The notes beneath the pieces were generated by a model. It did not search any database. It was given only the letters and a program-made list of their open reading frames with translations, and was not told the DNA's origin. A program made the position numbers and the translations under genes. Source: Streptococcus sp. A12 (lineage in GTDB: Bacteria; Bacillota; Bacilli; Lactobacillales; Streptococcaceae). Taken from it: a stretch of 5,869 nt of DNA. Shown here one piece after another: positions 1 to 5,246 of this stretch (the first letter of the stretch is position 1; each line of letters starts with the position of its first letter). The stretch spans positions 1-5,869 of the forward strand of contig NZ_CAJPOU010000072.1 in the NCBI RefSeq assembly GCF_905372335.1, written 5' to 3'.

Positions 1-2
1 TA

Positions 3-11
3 TGCTACAAT
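3..11 (+). promoter_or_regulatory. Probable extended -10 promoter for the ACT/UPF0210 operon (-35 off the left edge)
   Basis: TGCTACAAT matches the extended -10 pattern TGnTATAAT with one mismatch (TACAAT, 5 of 6). It would start transcription near position 18, about 24 nt before the ATG at 42. The -35 box would lie before base 1, so the promoter cannot be fully judged. The position, just upstream of the first gene, supports it. Confidence 0.5.
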
Positions 12-41
12 GGAAGCAAATAGATAGAATGGAGCAGTGAC

Positions 42-308
42 ATGAAAGCAATTATTACAGTCGTTGGAAAAGACCAAAAAGGAATCGTAGCGGGTGTCGC
101 AACGAAAATAGCAGAATTGGGACTCAATATCGATGATATCTCTCAAACAGTATTGGATGAGTACTTCACCATGATGGCAGTCGTATCATCCGATGAGAAA
201 AAAGATTTCACACAGCTTCGTTCAGAGTTGGAAGAATTCGGTCAGTCTCTGCATGTGAAAATCAATATTCAAAGCGCAGCGATTTTTGATGCCATGCACA
301 ATTTGTAA
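42..308 (+). CDS. ACT-domain protein, UPF0237 family
   Basis: An 88-residue protein made of a single ACT domain, the small fold that binds amino acids or other small ligands to regulate partner proteins. The signature is near the N-terminus: a first beta strand (ITVVGKD), the glycine-rich turn DQKGIVAGVATKIAE at about residues 11-25, then LGLNIDDISQTVLDEYFTMMAVV at about 26-48. The Gly-Leu-Asn-Ile turn is the usual ligand-site loop. The length fits the stand-alone UPF0237 family, which resembles the N-terminal half of GcvR. A GGAG site at 31-34 stands 7 nt before the ATG, which fixes the start. The UPF0210 gene follows after 18 nt, and these two genes are paired in many Firmicutes, so the ACT protein is plausibly its regulator or partner; that is inference. 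The ligand is unknown. No catalytic domain is present. Confidence 0.93.
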   Translation: MKAIITVVGKDQKGIVAGVATKIAELGLNIDDISQTVLDEYFTMMAVVSSDEKKDFTQLRSELEEFGQSLHVKINIQSAAIFDAMHNL

Positions 309-326
309 GATAGGGGTTGAGAATTT

Positions 327-1664
327 ATGGACATTAGACAGGTAACAGAAACCATTGCCATGATTGAGGAGCAGAACTTCGATGTTCGGACCATCACTAT
401 GGGGATCTCGCTTCTAGATTGTATTGATCCGGATATCGATAAGGCGGCAGAAAAAGTCTACAATAAGATTGTGACAAAGGCCAAAGATTTGGTGGCTGTG
501 GGGGATGAGATCGCGGCAGAACTCGGTATTCCAATTGTGAACAAGCGGGTTTCTGTCACTCCGATTTCCATTATCGGAGCAGCAACCAATGCGACAGACT
601 ATGTACCCTTTGCCAAGGCGCTGGATCGTGCGGCGAAAGAGGTTGGGGTCAACTTTATCGGTGGCTTCTCAGCTCTTGTTCAAAAAGGCTACCAAAAAGG
701 GGATGAAATCCTCATTAATTCGATTCCTCGTGCCCTTGCGGAGACAGATTTTGTCTGTTCTTCAGTCAATATTGGATCGACTAAGACAGGGATCAATATG
801 ACCGCTGTCCGAGACATGGGGCGCATCATTAAAGAAGCTTCCCAAGCAGATCCAATGGGACCAGGTAAACTCGTTGTCTTTGCTAATGCGGTAGAAGATA
901 ATCCCTTTATGGCGGGAGCCTTCCACGGTGTCGGTGAAGCAGATGTCGTCATCAACGTTGGGGTTTCAGGACCTGGTGTCGTCCAACGGGCGATTGAAAA
1001 AGTTCCCGGTGCAAGCTTTGATGTGTTGGCTGAAACAGTCAAGAAGACAGCCTTCAAGATTACCCGTGTCGGCCAATTGGTAGGTCAAATGGCTAGTGAA
1101 CGCCTAGGAGTAGAGTTTGGGATTGTGGACTTGTCCCTCGCCCCAACGCCAGCTGTTGGGGATTCGGTTGCCCGTGTCCTTGAGGCCATGGGGCTTGAAG
1201 TAGTAGGAACCCACGGGACAACAGCAGCGCTGGCTCTACTCAATGACCAAGTGAAAAAAGGTGGCATTATGGCTTGTAACCAAGTCGGTGGTTTGTCAGG
1301 TGCCTTCATTCCGGTCTCAGAAGATGAGGGGATGATTGCGGCAGTCCAATCCGGCCATATCAACCTGGAAAAATTGGAAGCCATGACAGCTATCTGTTCC
1401 GTCGGTCTGGATATGATTGCCATCCCAGCTGATACTCCAGATTCGACCATTGCGGCCATGATTGCCGACGAAGCAGCTATCGGCGTTATCAACCAAAAGA
1501 CAACAGCGGTTCGGATCATTCCTTATGGAGAAGAAGGTGATATGTTAGAGCTGGGAGGGCTTCTTGGGTCTGCTCCAGTGATGAAGGTCAACAAGGCTTC
1601 ATCAGCTGACTTTATTGCCCGTGGTGGTCAAATTCCGGCCCCAGTTCATAGTTTTAAAAATTAA
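327..1664 (+). CDS. UPF0210 (DUF711) family protein, PFL-like fold
   Basis: A 445-residue protein of the conserved UPF0210/DUF711 family, often labelled 'PFL family protein' because its fold resembles pyruvate formate-lyase/ribonucleotide-reductase barrels. No reaction is established as far as I know. Family-like conserved stretches are GGFSALVQKGYQKGD (about 112-126), the Ser/Cys-rich DFVCSSVNIGSTKTGINM (141-158), VFANAVEDNPFMAGAFHGVGEAD (184-206), the glycine-rich VINVGVSGPGVV (208-219), DLSLAPTPAVGDSVARVLEAMG (268-289) and GGIMACNQVGGLSGAFIPVSEDEGM (312-336). The length is that of the whole family, so it is intact. There is no signal peptide or membrane segment; it should be cytosolic. I do not see the glycyl-radical motif of true PFL, so it should not be called a formate acetyltransferase. 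The start is supported by AGGGG at 312-316. It is cotranscribed with the ACT gene and followed by a terminator. Confidence 0.93.
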   Translation: MDIRQVTETIAMIEEQNFDVRTITMGISLLDCIDPDIDKAAEKVYNKIVTKAKDLVAVGDEIAAELGIPIVNKRVSVTPISIIGAATNATDYVPFAKALDRAAKEVGVNFIGGFSALVQKGYQKGDEILINSIPRALAETDFVCSSVNIGSTKTGINMTAVRDMGRIIKEASQADPMGPGKLVVFANAVEDNPFMAGAFHGVGEADVVINVGVSGPGVVQRAIEKVPGASFDVLAETVKKTAFKITRVGQLVGQMASERLGVEFGIVDLSLAPTPAVGDSVARVLEAMGLEVVGTHGTTAALALLNDQVKKGGIMACNQVGGLSGAFIPVSEDEGMIAAVQSGHINLEKLEAMTAICSVGLDMIAIPADTPDSTIAAMIADEAAIGVINQKTTAVRIIPYGEEGDMLELGGLLGSAPVMKVNKASSADFIARGGQIPAPVHSFKN

Positions 1665-1670
1665 AAAATG

Positions 1671-1702
1671 GCCCTGGAGCAGGATTTTTGCTTAGGGCTT
1701 TT
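1671..1702 (+). terminator. Intrinsic terminator after the UPF0210 gene
   Basis: GCCCTGGAGCA (1671-1681) pairs with TGCTTAGGGC (1689-1698) around a 7-nt loop. The stem is 5 bp, a small internal bulge (GG opposite T), then 4 bp. It is followed by TTTT (1699-1702), and an A-run at 1665-1668 on the other side could extend the pairing. The site begins only 6 nt after the stop codon. The short T-run makes it moderate rather than strong. Confidence 0.6.
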
Positions 1703-1765
1703 AATGTTGGCTGAGGAAGTGAAAGTGAATCGAGAGGTCATCGCTGCCAGTTTCCTTATAAAAAA

Positions 1766-1774
1766 TGATATAAT
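1766..1774 (+). promoter_or_regulatory. Extended -10 promoter for the phosphatase-carboxypeptidase operon
   Basis: TGATATAAT is a perfect extended -10 element (TGnTATAAT). I see no good -35 hexamer 16-18 bp upstream; the region near 1745-1751 reads TGCCAGT. This is acceptable for an extended -10 promoter. Transcription would begin near 1781, giving a leader of about 17 nt. It lies after the terminator at 1671-1702 and directly before the next gene. Confidence 0.75.
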
Positions 1775-1797
1775 AGAAGGACGTAAAAGGAGATCAC

Positions 1798-2514
1798 ATG
1801 GTGAATACAAGATTATTTATTATCCGGCATGGAAAAACCATGTTTAATACGATAGGTCGTGCCCAAGGTTGGTCGGATACACCTTTAACTGCTCAAGGAG
1901 AAGAAGACATCCGTGAATTGGGGGTTGGTTTGAGAGAATCTGGTTTGGACTTTGTCCGTGCTGTTTCCAGCGATTCAGGTCGTGCTATTCAAACCATGGG
2001 AATTGTTTTAGACGAGCTTGGGCTCACAGATCAGATTCCTTATACTTTCAACAAAAAGATCCGGGAATGGTGTTTTGGAAGTTTTGATGGTGCCTACGGA
2101 GGGGAACTTTTCCGTGGAGTTGTTCCTCGGGTTTTAGATATTGAAGACTATAAGAAGCTTACCTTGGAAGAACTGGCGAATGGAATCTACCAAGTAGATA
2201 CAGCTGGTTGGGCTGAACCATGGGATGTGTTGAAAAAACGGATTGTAGATGGCTTTGAGGAGATTGCCAAGGAAGTTGAAGCCAAGGGTGGTGGAAATGC
2301 CTTGGTTGTTAGTCACAGCATGACCATTGGTTCCTTTGTGTGTATTTTGAATCCAGAGATTGAGCTGGATCCAAGGGTTGAAAATGGTAGTGTCACCTTG
2401 ATAGAATACGAAAATGGACAATTTTCAATCCAGACCATCGGAGATGAGTCATACCGCAAGCTGGGTGCTAACTGGTTAGCAGCCCACTCAGAAGAACTTG
2501 ATGTAAAAAAATAA
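1798..2514 (+). CDS. Histidine phosphatase family protein (phosphoglycerate-mutase-like), paralogue 1
   Basis: A 238-residue member of the histidine phosphatase superfamily (branch 1), commonly annotated as a phosphoglycerate mutase family or GpmB-type protein. These enzymes pass a phosphate through a phosphohistidine. The core is complete: the RHG motif with Arg10 and nucleophile His11, Arg62 in SSDSGRAIQT, the likely acid Glu90 in REWCFGSFDG, and the second histidine His173 in VVSHSMT. The whole superfamily core is present, with no signal peptide, so it should be cytosolic. Nothing identifies the substrate; glycolytic mutase activity is unproven and a general phosphatase is at least as likely. 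The start is set by AAGGAG at 1787-1792, 5 nt before the ATG. The next gene is a close paralogue, about 63% identical by my hand alignment. Confidence 0.92.
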   Translation: MVNTRLFIIRHGKTMFNTIGRAQGWSDTPLTAQGEEDIRELGVGLRESGLDFVRAVSSDSGRAIQTMGIVLDELGLTDQIPYTFNKKIREWCFGSFDGAYGGELFRGVVPRVLDIEDYKKLTLEELANGIYQVDTAGWAEPWDVLKKRIVDGFEEIAKEVEAKGGGNALVVSHSMTIGSFVCILNPEIELDPRVENGSVTLIEYENGQFSIQTIGDESYRKLGANWLAAHSEELDVKK

Positions 2515-2555
2515 GATAGATTATATAAGAAGAAAACAATTGCAGGAGGATAAAA

Positions 2556-3254
2556 ATGGCAAAGACAAAATTGTATATTTCCCGTCATGGAAAAACCATG
2601 TTTAATACCATTGGTCGTGCCCAAGGTTGGTCTGATAGTCCCTTGACGGAAGCTGGGGAACGAGGGATTCACGAATTGGGGATTGGTCTACGTGAAGCCG
2701 GGATTCAGTTCCAACAAGCGGTGTCCAGCGACTCCGGTCGAACCATTCAAACCATGGGGATTGTGCTAGAAGAATTAGGGTTAACGGGTAAGATTCCTTA
2801 CCGTTATGATAAGCGCATCCGCGAATGGTGCTTTGGAAGTTTTGATGGAGCCTATGACGGGGAACTCTTTTTGGGCGTTTTGCCACGTGTCTTTCGGGTT
2901 GATGACTTCCATCATTTGAGCTTGATGGAGTTGGCAGAAGGGATTGTCGAAGTGGACACAGCCGGCTGGGCAGAGTCCTGGGAAACCCTTCGTGACCGCA
3001 TCTTGGATGGCTTTACGGCAATTGCAAAAGATGTCGAGTCTAAGGGTGGCGGGAATGCCATCGTGGTCAGTCATGGGATGACCATCAGTACCTTGATTTA
3101 CCTGATTGATCCAAAAGCTTTTAAAGAATTGGTCTTGGACAATGGTAGTGTGACTGTTATTGAGTATGAAGATGGCCAATTTAAACTAGAAGCAGTTGGA
3201 GATCTGTCATACCGCCAGGTTGGAGCGAAATGGTTAGAGGGAGATCATGACTAA
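2556..3254 (+). CDS. Histidine phosphatase family protein (phosphoglycerate-mutase-like), paralogue 2
   Basis: A 232-residue paralogue of the preceding gene, aligning without gaps over about 228 residues. All core residues are kept: Arg10/His11 in SRHGKTM, Arg62 in SSDSGRTIQT, Glu90 in REWCFGSFDG and His173 in VVSHGMT, so both copies should be active. The copies differ most at residues about 113-122, in the helix after the second histidine (about 178-195), and in the C-terminal tail. These regions may tune substrate choice, which is inference. AGGAGG at 2544-2549, 6 nt before the ATG, is the strongest Shine-Dalgarno in the window. The 41-nt gap after paralogue 1 has no terminator, and the stop overlaps the start of the carboxypeptidase gene, so the three genes form one transcription unit. 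The substrate is unknown. Confidence 0.92.
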   Translation: MAKTKLYISRHGKTMFNTIGRAQGWSDSPLTEAGERGIHELGIGLREAGIQFQQAVSSDSGRTIQTMGIVLEELGLTGKIPYRYDKRIREWCFGSFDGAYDGELFLGVLPRVFRVDDFHHLSLMELAEGIVEVDTAGWAESWETLRDRILDGFTAIAKDVESKGGGNAIVVSHGMTISTLIYLIDPKAFKELVLDNGSVTVIEYEDGQFKLEAVGDLSYRQVGAKWLEGDHD

Positions 3255-4020
3255 ATATAAACTTGCCAAGAAAAGAGAAAAGAAAGTTAGCTGGATCGTA
3301 CTCTGCTGTTTAGGCCTCTGTCTAATCGGAGCAGGAGTGGGTATTTTCTATTTGAAACCTCAATGGCTTCATATGGGCTCTGTTGAAGATAAAAAAGTAG
3401 AAACGACTACTCCAAAAAAGGTTGAGAAAAAGGAAGAAAAACCTATGACAGACCTTCCTCAAGTTTCTAGTAAGGATTGGAACCTAGTCCTGGTCAACCG
3501 GGATAACAAGTTAGACGAGCTGAATCCTCAGTTAGCTGATGTTGAAGAAATCAAGGTGGACAGTCGGATCGCAGAACAAACCAAACAGTTTCTAGCGGCA
3601 GCAAGGGCAGTTGCTCCTGAGGAGTCCTTGATTTCCGGTTATCGAAGTGTGGAGGAGCAAACAGAGCTTTACAATGAGCGGGTAGCACAGTTGGAAGCTA
3701 CTGGTCTTTCTCATGAAGAAGCAGAGCGTCAGGCACAAGCTCAAGTACAGGTTCCAGGAGCTAGTGAGCACCAGACAGGTCTTGCGATTGATATGAGTGC
3801 CCCAAATGGCCTGTCCGAAGAGGTAGTGCAACAAATTATTGCCTTGGCGCCACAATATGGGTTTATTCTCCGTTATCCGGAAGGGAAAAACGCAATCACG
3901 GGTGTGGACTATGAAAACTGGCATTTCCGCTACGTCGGTGTAGAAAATGCCCAGTATATGGTCAAGCACCAGCTGGTCTTAGAAGAATATATTCAAAAGC
4001 TGAAAGAAGCAGGTTTATAG
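3247..4020 (+). CDS. Membrane-anchored M15 family D,D-/L,D-carboxypeptidase (VanY/LdcB/DacB type)
   Basis: A 257-residue zinc metallopeptidase that trims the terminal D-alanine from peptidoglycan stem peptides outside the membrane. A positively charged N-terminus is followed by one hydrophobic segment (about 15-36), a Lys/Glu/Thr-rich linker (about 47-67), and the catalytic domain. Visible motifs are SGYRS (130-134, with substrate-binding Arg133), SEHQTGLAID (173-182, zinc ligands His175 and Asp182), and ENWHFRYVG (223-231, catalytic Glu223 and zinc ligand His226). The closest described relatives are, to my knowledge, the L,D-carboxypeptidases LdcB/DacB, so cleavage of tetrapeptides is likely, but D,D-activity on pentapeptides cannot be excluded from sequence. 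No convincing lipobox precedes Cys20, Cys21 or Cys25, so I predict an uncleaved membrane anchor. The start overlaps the upstream stop by 8 nt, with a GAGG site at 3237-3240, which suggests translational coupling. Confidence 0.92.
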   Translation: MTKYKLAKKREKKVSWIVLCCLGLCLIGAGVGIFYLKPQWLHMGSVEDKKVETTTPKKVEKKEEKPMTDLPQVSSKDWNLVLVNRDNKLDELNPQLADVEEIKVDSRIAEQTKQFLAAARAVAPEESLISGYRSVEEQTELYNERVAQLEATGLSHEEAERQAQAQVQVPGASEHQTGLAIDMSAPNGLSEEVVQQIIALAPQYGFILRYPEGKNAITGVDYENWHFRYVGVENAQYMVKHQLVLEEYIQKLKEAGL

Positions 4021-4056
4021 TTTTTTTCAGCCTAGTATCGGTCTTAAGAATGATTT

Positions 4057-4083
4057 TTAGCACTCTTTAAAAAAGAGTGCTAA
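4057..4083. promoter_or_regulatory. CIRCE operator 1 (HrcA binding site), perfect match
   Basis: TTAGCACTC (4057-4065), a 9-bp spacer (4066-4074), then GAGTGCTAA (4075-4083): an exact match to the CIRCE inverted repeat to which HrcA binds. It lies 17 bp upstream of the -35 box of the hrcA promoter. The spacer TTTAAAAAA lengthens the symmetry to 12-bp arms around 3 bases. Confidence 0.97.
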
Positions 4084-4089
4084 TTTTTT
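4057..4089 (+). terminator. Probable intrinsic terminator of the phosphatase-carboxypeptidase operon, coincident with CIRCE 1
   Basis: The CIRCE repeat with its spacer forms a 12-bp hairpin with a 3-nt loop, directly followed by six T residues (4084-4089). This is the architecture of a rho-independent terminator for the carboxypeptidase gene, whose stop lies 36 nt upstream. The stem core is AGCACUC/GAGUGCU, flanked by A-U pairs. The opposite strand has no U-run after the hairpin, so termination should act only on + strand transcripts. Confidence 0.65.
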
Positions 4090-4100
4090 GGATTTTTTTC

Positions 4101-4128
4101 TTGACTTTCTTTTGAGAGGGTGTATAAT
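4101..4128 (+). promoter_or_regulatory. Sigma-A promoter of the hrcA-grpE heat-shock operon
   Basis: TTGACT (4101-4106, 5 of 6 consensus) and TATAAT (4123-4128, perfect) are separated by 16 bp. Transcription should start near 4135, giving a leader of about 53 nt that contains CIRCE 2. The promoter sits between two CIRCE operators, so HrcA bound at either could hinder RNA polymerase. Confidence 0.9.
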
Positions 4129-4139
4129 AGAATCATGGT

Positions 4140-4166
4140 TTAGCACTTGAGTGTTTAGAGTGCTAA
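4140..4166. promoter_or_regulatory. CIRCE operator 2 (HrcA binding site), one mismatch
   Basis: TTAGCACTT (4140-4148), a 9-bp spacer (4149-4157), then GAGTGCTAA (4158-4166). Only the last base of the left arm departs from the CIRCE consensus (T for C). It begins a few bases after the predicted transcription start, the classic position for repression, and will also be present in the mRNA leader as a hairpin ahead of the ribosome binding site. Confidence 0.95.
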
Positions 4167-4187
4167 ATACGAAAGAGAGGTGAGGTC

Positions 4188-5222
4188 ATGGTTACAGAAC
4201 GTCAAAATGAGATTCTCAATCTTGTCGTCGATATCTTTGCCAAGACCCACGAACCGGTCGGATCAAAAGCACTACAAGATGTCATTCAATCCAGTAGTGC
4301 GACCATCCGAAACGACATGGCTGCTCTCGAAAAGCAAGGCTTATTAGAAAAGGCCCATACTTCGAGTGGTCGAATGCCTAGCCGAGCTGGTTTTCAATAT
4401 TTCGTTCAGAACTCGCTCGATCTAGAGTTGATTGATGAGCAAGATGTCTACCAGGTGGTGAAAGCCTTTGATTTCGAAGCCTTTAAGTTAGATGATATCT
4501 TGGATGCTACGGCCAAGTTACTAGCCCAGATGACGGGCTACACCGCGGTGATTCAGGATGTGGAGCCGACACGGCAGCGCTTGACGGGTTTTGAGATTGT
4601 CCCATTATCCAACCATGATGCCTTAGCGGTGTTGACCTTGGATGAATCAAAGCCTGTCACCGTACAGTTTGCTATTCCAAAGAATTTCTTAACCAGTGAC
4701 TTGGAAATCTTCCATCAGCTAGTTCAAGAACGTTTCATTGGAAATACGGTCTTGGATATCCACTACCGCTTACGGACGGAGATTCCACAGATTGTACAGC
4801 GCTATTTCAAGACGACAGACAACGTATTGGATCTATTCGATTACGTCTTCTCGCAACTGTTTCAAGAACTGGTCTTTGTAGAAGGAAAGGTTTCATCCTT
4901 AACCTATGCCGATCTTCAGACCTATCAGTTTTTAGATAATCCCCAGCACGTAGCCTTGGAGTTACGAGGAGGAATGCCGGAAGACCAAATGACCCAGATC
5001 CTGGTTGCGGAATCCCAAGAGAAGGCCTTAAAAAATGTGACGGTCATTAGTCACAAGTTCTTAGTTCCTTATCGTGGGATGGCCCTCATGCATGTCATTG
5101 GTCCCGTAGAGATGGACTACAGGCGTGTGATTAGCCTGGTCAATGTTATCGGCCGAGTGCTGGTCATGAAGTTAACGGATTATTACCGTTACCTCAACAG
5201 CAACCATTATGAAGTAAATTAA
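4188..5222 (+). CDS. hrcA: Heat-inducible transcription repressor HrcA
   Basis: A 344-residue repressor of class I heat-shock genes. It binds CIRCE as a dimer, and in the established model its active folding depends on GroEL, so titration of the chaperonin by misfolded proteins relieves repression. The N-terminal winged-helix DNA-binding domain covers about residues 1-70: HEPVGSKAL (21-29), SSATIRNDMAALEKQGLL (36-53, recognition region), and the wing motif HTSSGRMPS (57-65). The middle is a GAF-like domain with the dimerisation insert, and the C-terminal part includes VISHKFLVPYRGMALMHVIGPVEMDY. The length is normal for the family. The GAGAGGTGA-type ribosome site at 4175-4183 supports the ATG at 4188. 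Two CIRCE sites flank its promoter, so it should be autoregulated. It is the first gene of the hrcA-grpE(-dnaK) operon. Confidence 0.97.
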   Translation: MVTERQNEILNLVVDIFAKTHEPVGSKALQDVIQSSSATIRNDMAALEKQGLLEKAHTSSGRMPSRAGFQYFVQNSLDLELIDEQDVYQVVKAFDFEAFKLDDILDATAKLLAQMTGYTAVIQDVEPTRQRLTGFEIVPLSNHDALAVLTLDESKPVTVQFAIPKNFLTSDLEIFHQLVQERFIGNTVLDIHYRLRTEIPQIVQRYFKTTDNVLDLFDYVFSQLFQELVFVEGKVSSLTYADLQTYQFLDNPQHVALELRGGMPEDQMTQILVAESQEKALKNVTVISHKFLVPYRGMALMHVIGPVEMDYRRVISLVNVIGRVLVMKLTDYYRYLNSNHYEVN

Positions 5223-5231
5223 GATCAAATG

Positions 5232-5240
5232 AAAGGGGTG
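5232..5240 (+). promoter_or_regulatory. Ribosome binding site that decides the grpE start
   Basis: AAAGGGGTG resembles the Shine-Dalgarno consensus AAAGGAGGTG with one base missing. AAAGGGG ends at 5238, 8 nt before the TTG at 5247, which is good spacing. The in-frame ATG at 5229 lies just before this site and has no purine-rich site of its own upstream. This favours TTG as the true start. Confidence 0.65.
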
Positions 5241-5246
5241 TATGCC

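Noticed and set aside
689..1519. Long minus-strand open frames opposite the UPF0210 gene (689-1057 and 1085-1519)
   Set aside because: They are antisense shadows of a well-conserved gene with no ribosome sites or recognisable domains. Similar minus-strand frames opposite the phosphatases, the carboxypeptidase and grpE were discarded for the same reason.
1828..1842. Inverted repeat CATGGAAAAACCATG, present in both phosphatase genes
   Set aside because: It encodes the conserved HGKTM of the catalytic motif in both copies, so protein constraint and common descent explain it.
1668..1847. A 59-codon open frame (starts MALEQDFCLG) between the UPF0210 gene and phosphatase 1
   Set aside because: It has no ribosome binding site, runs through the terminator hairpin and the extended -10 promoter, and ends inside phosphatase 1 in another frame. 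I recognise no protein family in it.
2498..2527. A possible internal promoter (TTGATG, 18 bp, TATATA) before phosphatase 2
   Set aside because: Both hexamers match only 4 of 6, and the region is simply A/T-rich. The gene is well explained by the upstream promoter.
1798..3254. Calling either phosphatase the glycolytic phosphoglycerate mutase (GpmA)
   Set aside because: Only the general superfamily core is visible. The sequences do not resemble the highly conserved GpmA as I know it, and two tandem copies argue against the single glycolytic enzyme.
3999..4031. Complementary GCTGAAA (3999-4005) and TTTCAGC (4025-4031) around the carboxypeptidase stop codon, considered as a terminator
   Set aside because: The T-run lies inside the stem rather than after it, and the stem is weak. 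The hairpin at 4057-4089 is a far better terminator.
4100..4117. CtsR-box-like heptads (CTTGACT and TTTGAGA) overlapping the hrcA -35 box
   Set aside because: The second heptad matches only 5 of 7, and the spacing is 4 instead of the required 3 bp. The first heptad is mostly the -35 box itself. CtsR control is not supported from sequence.
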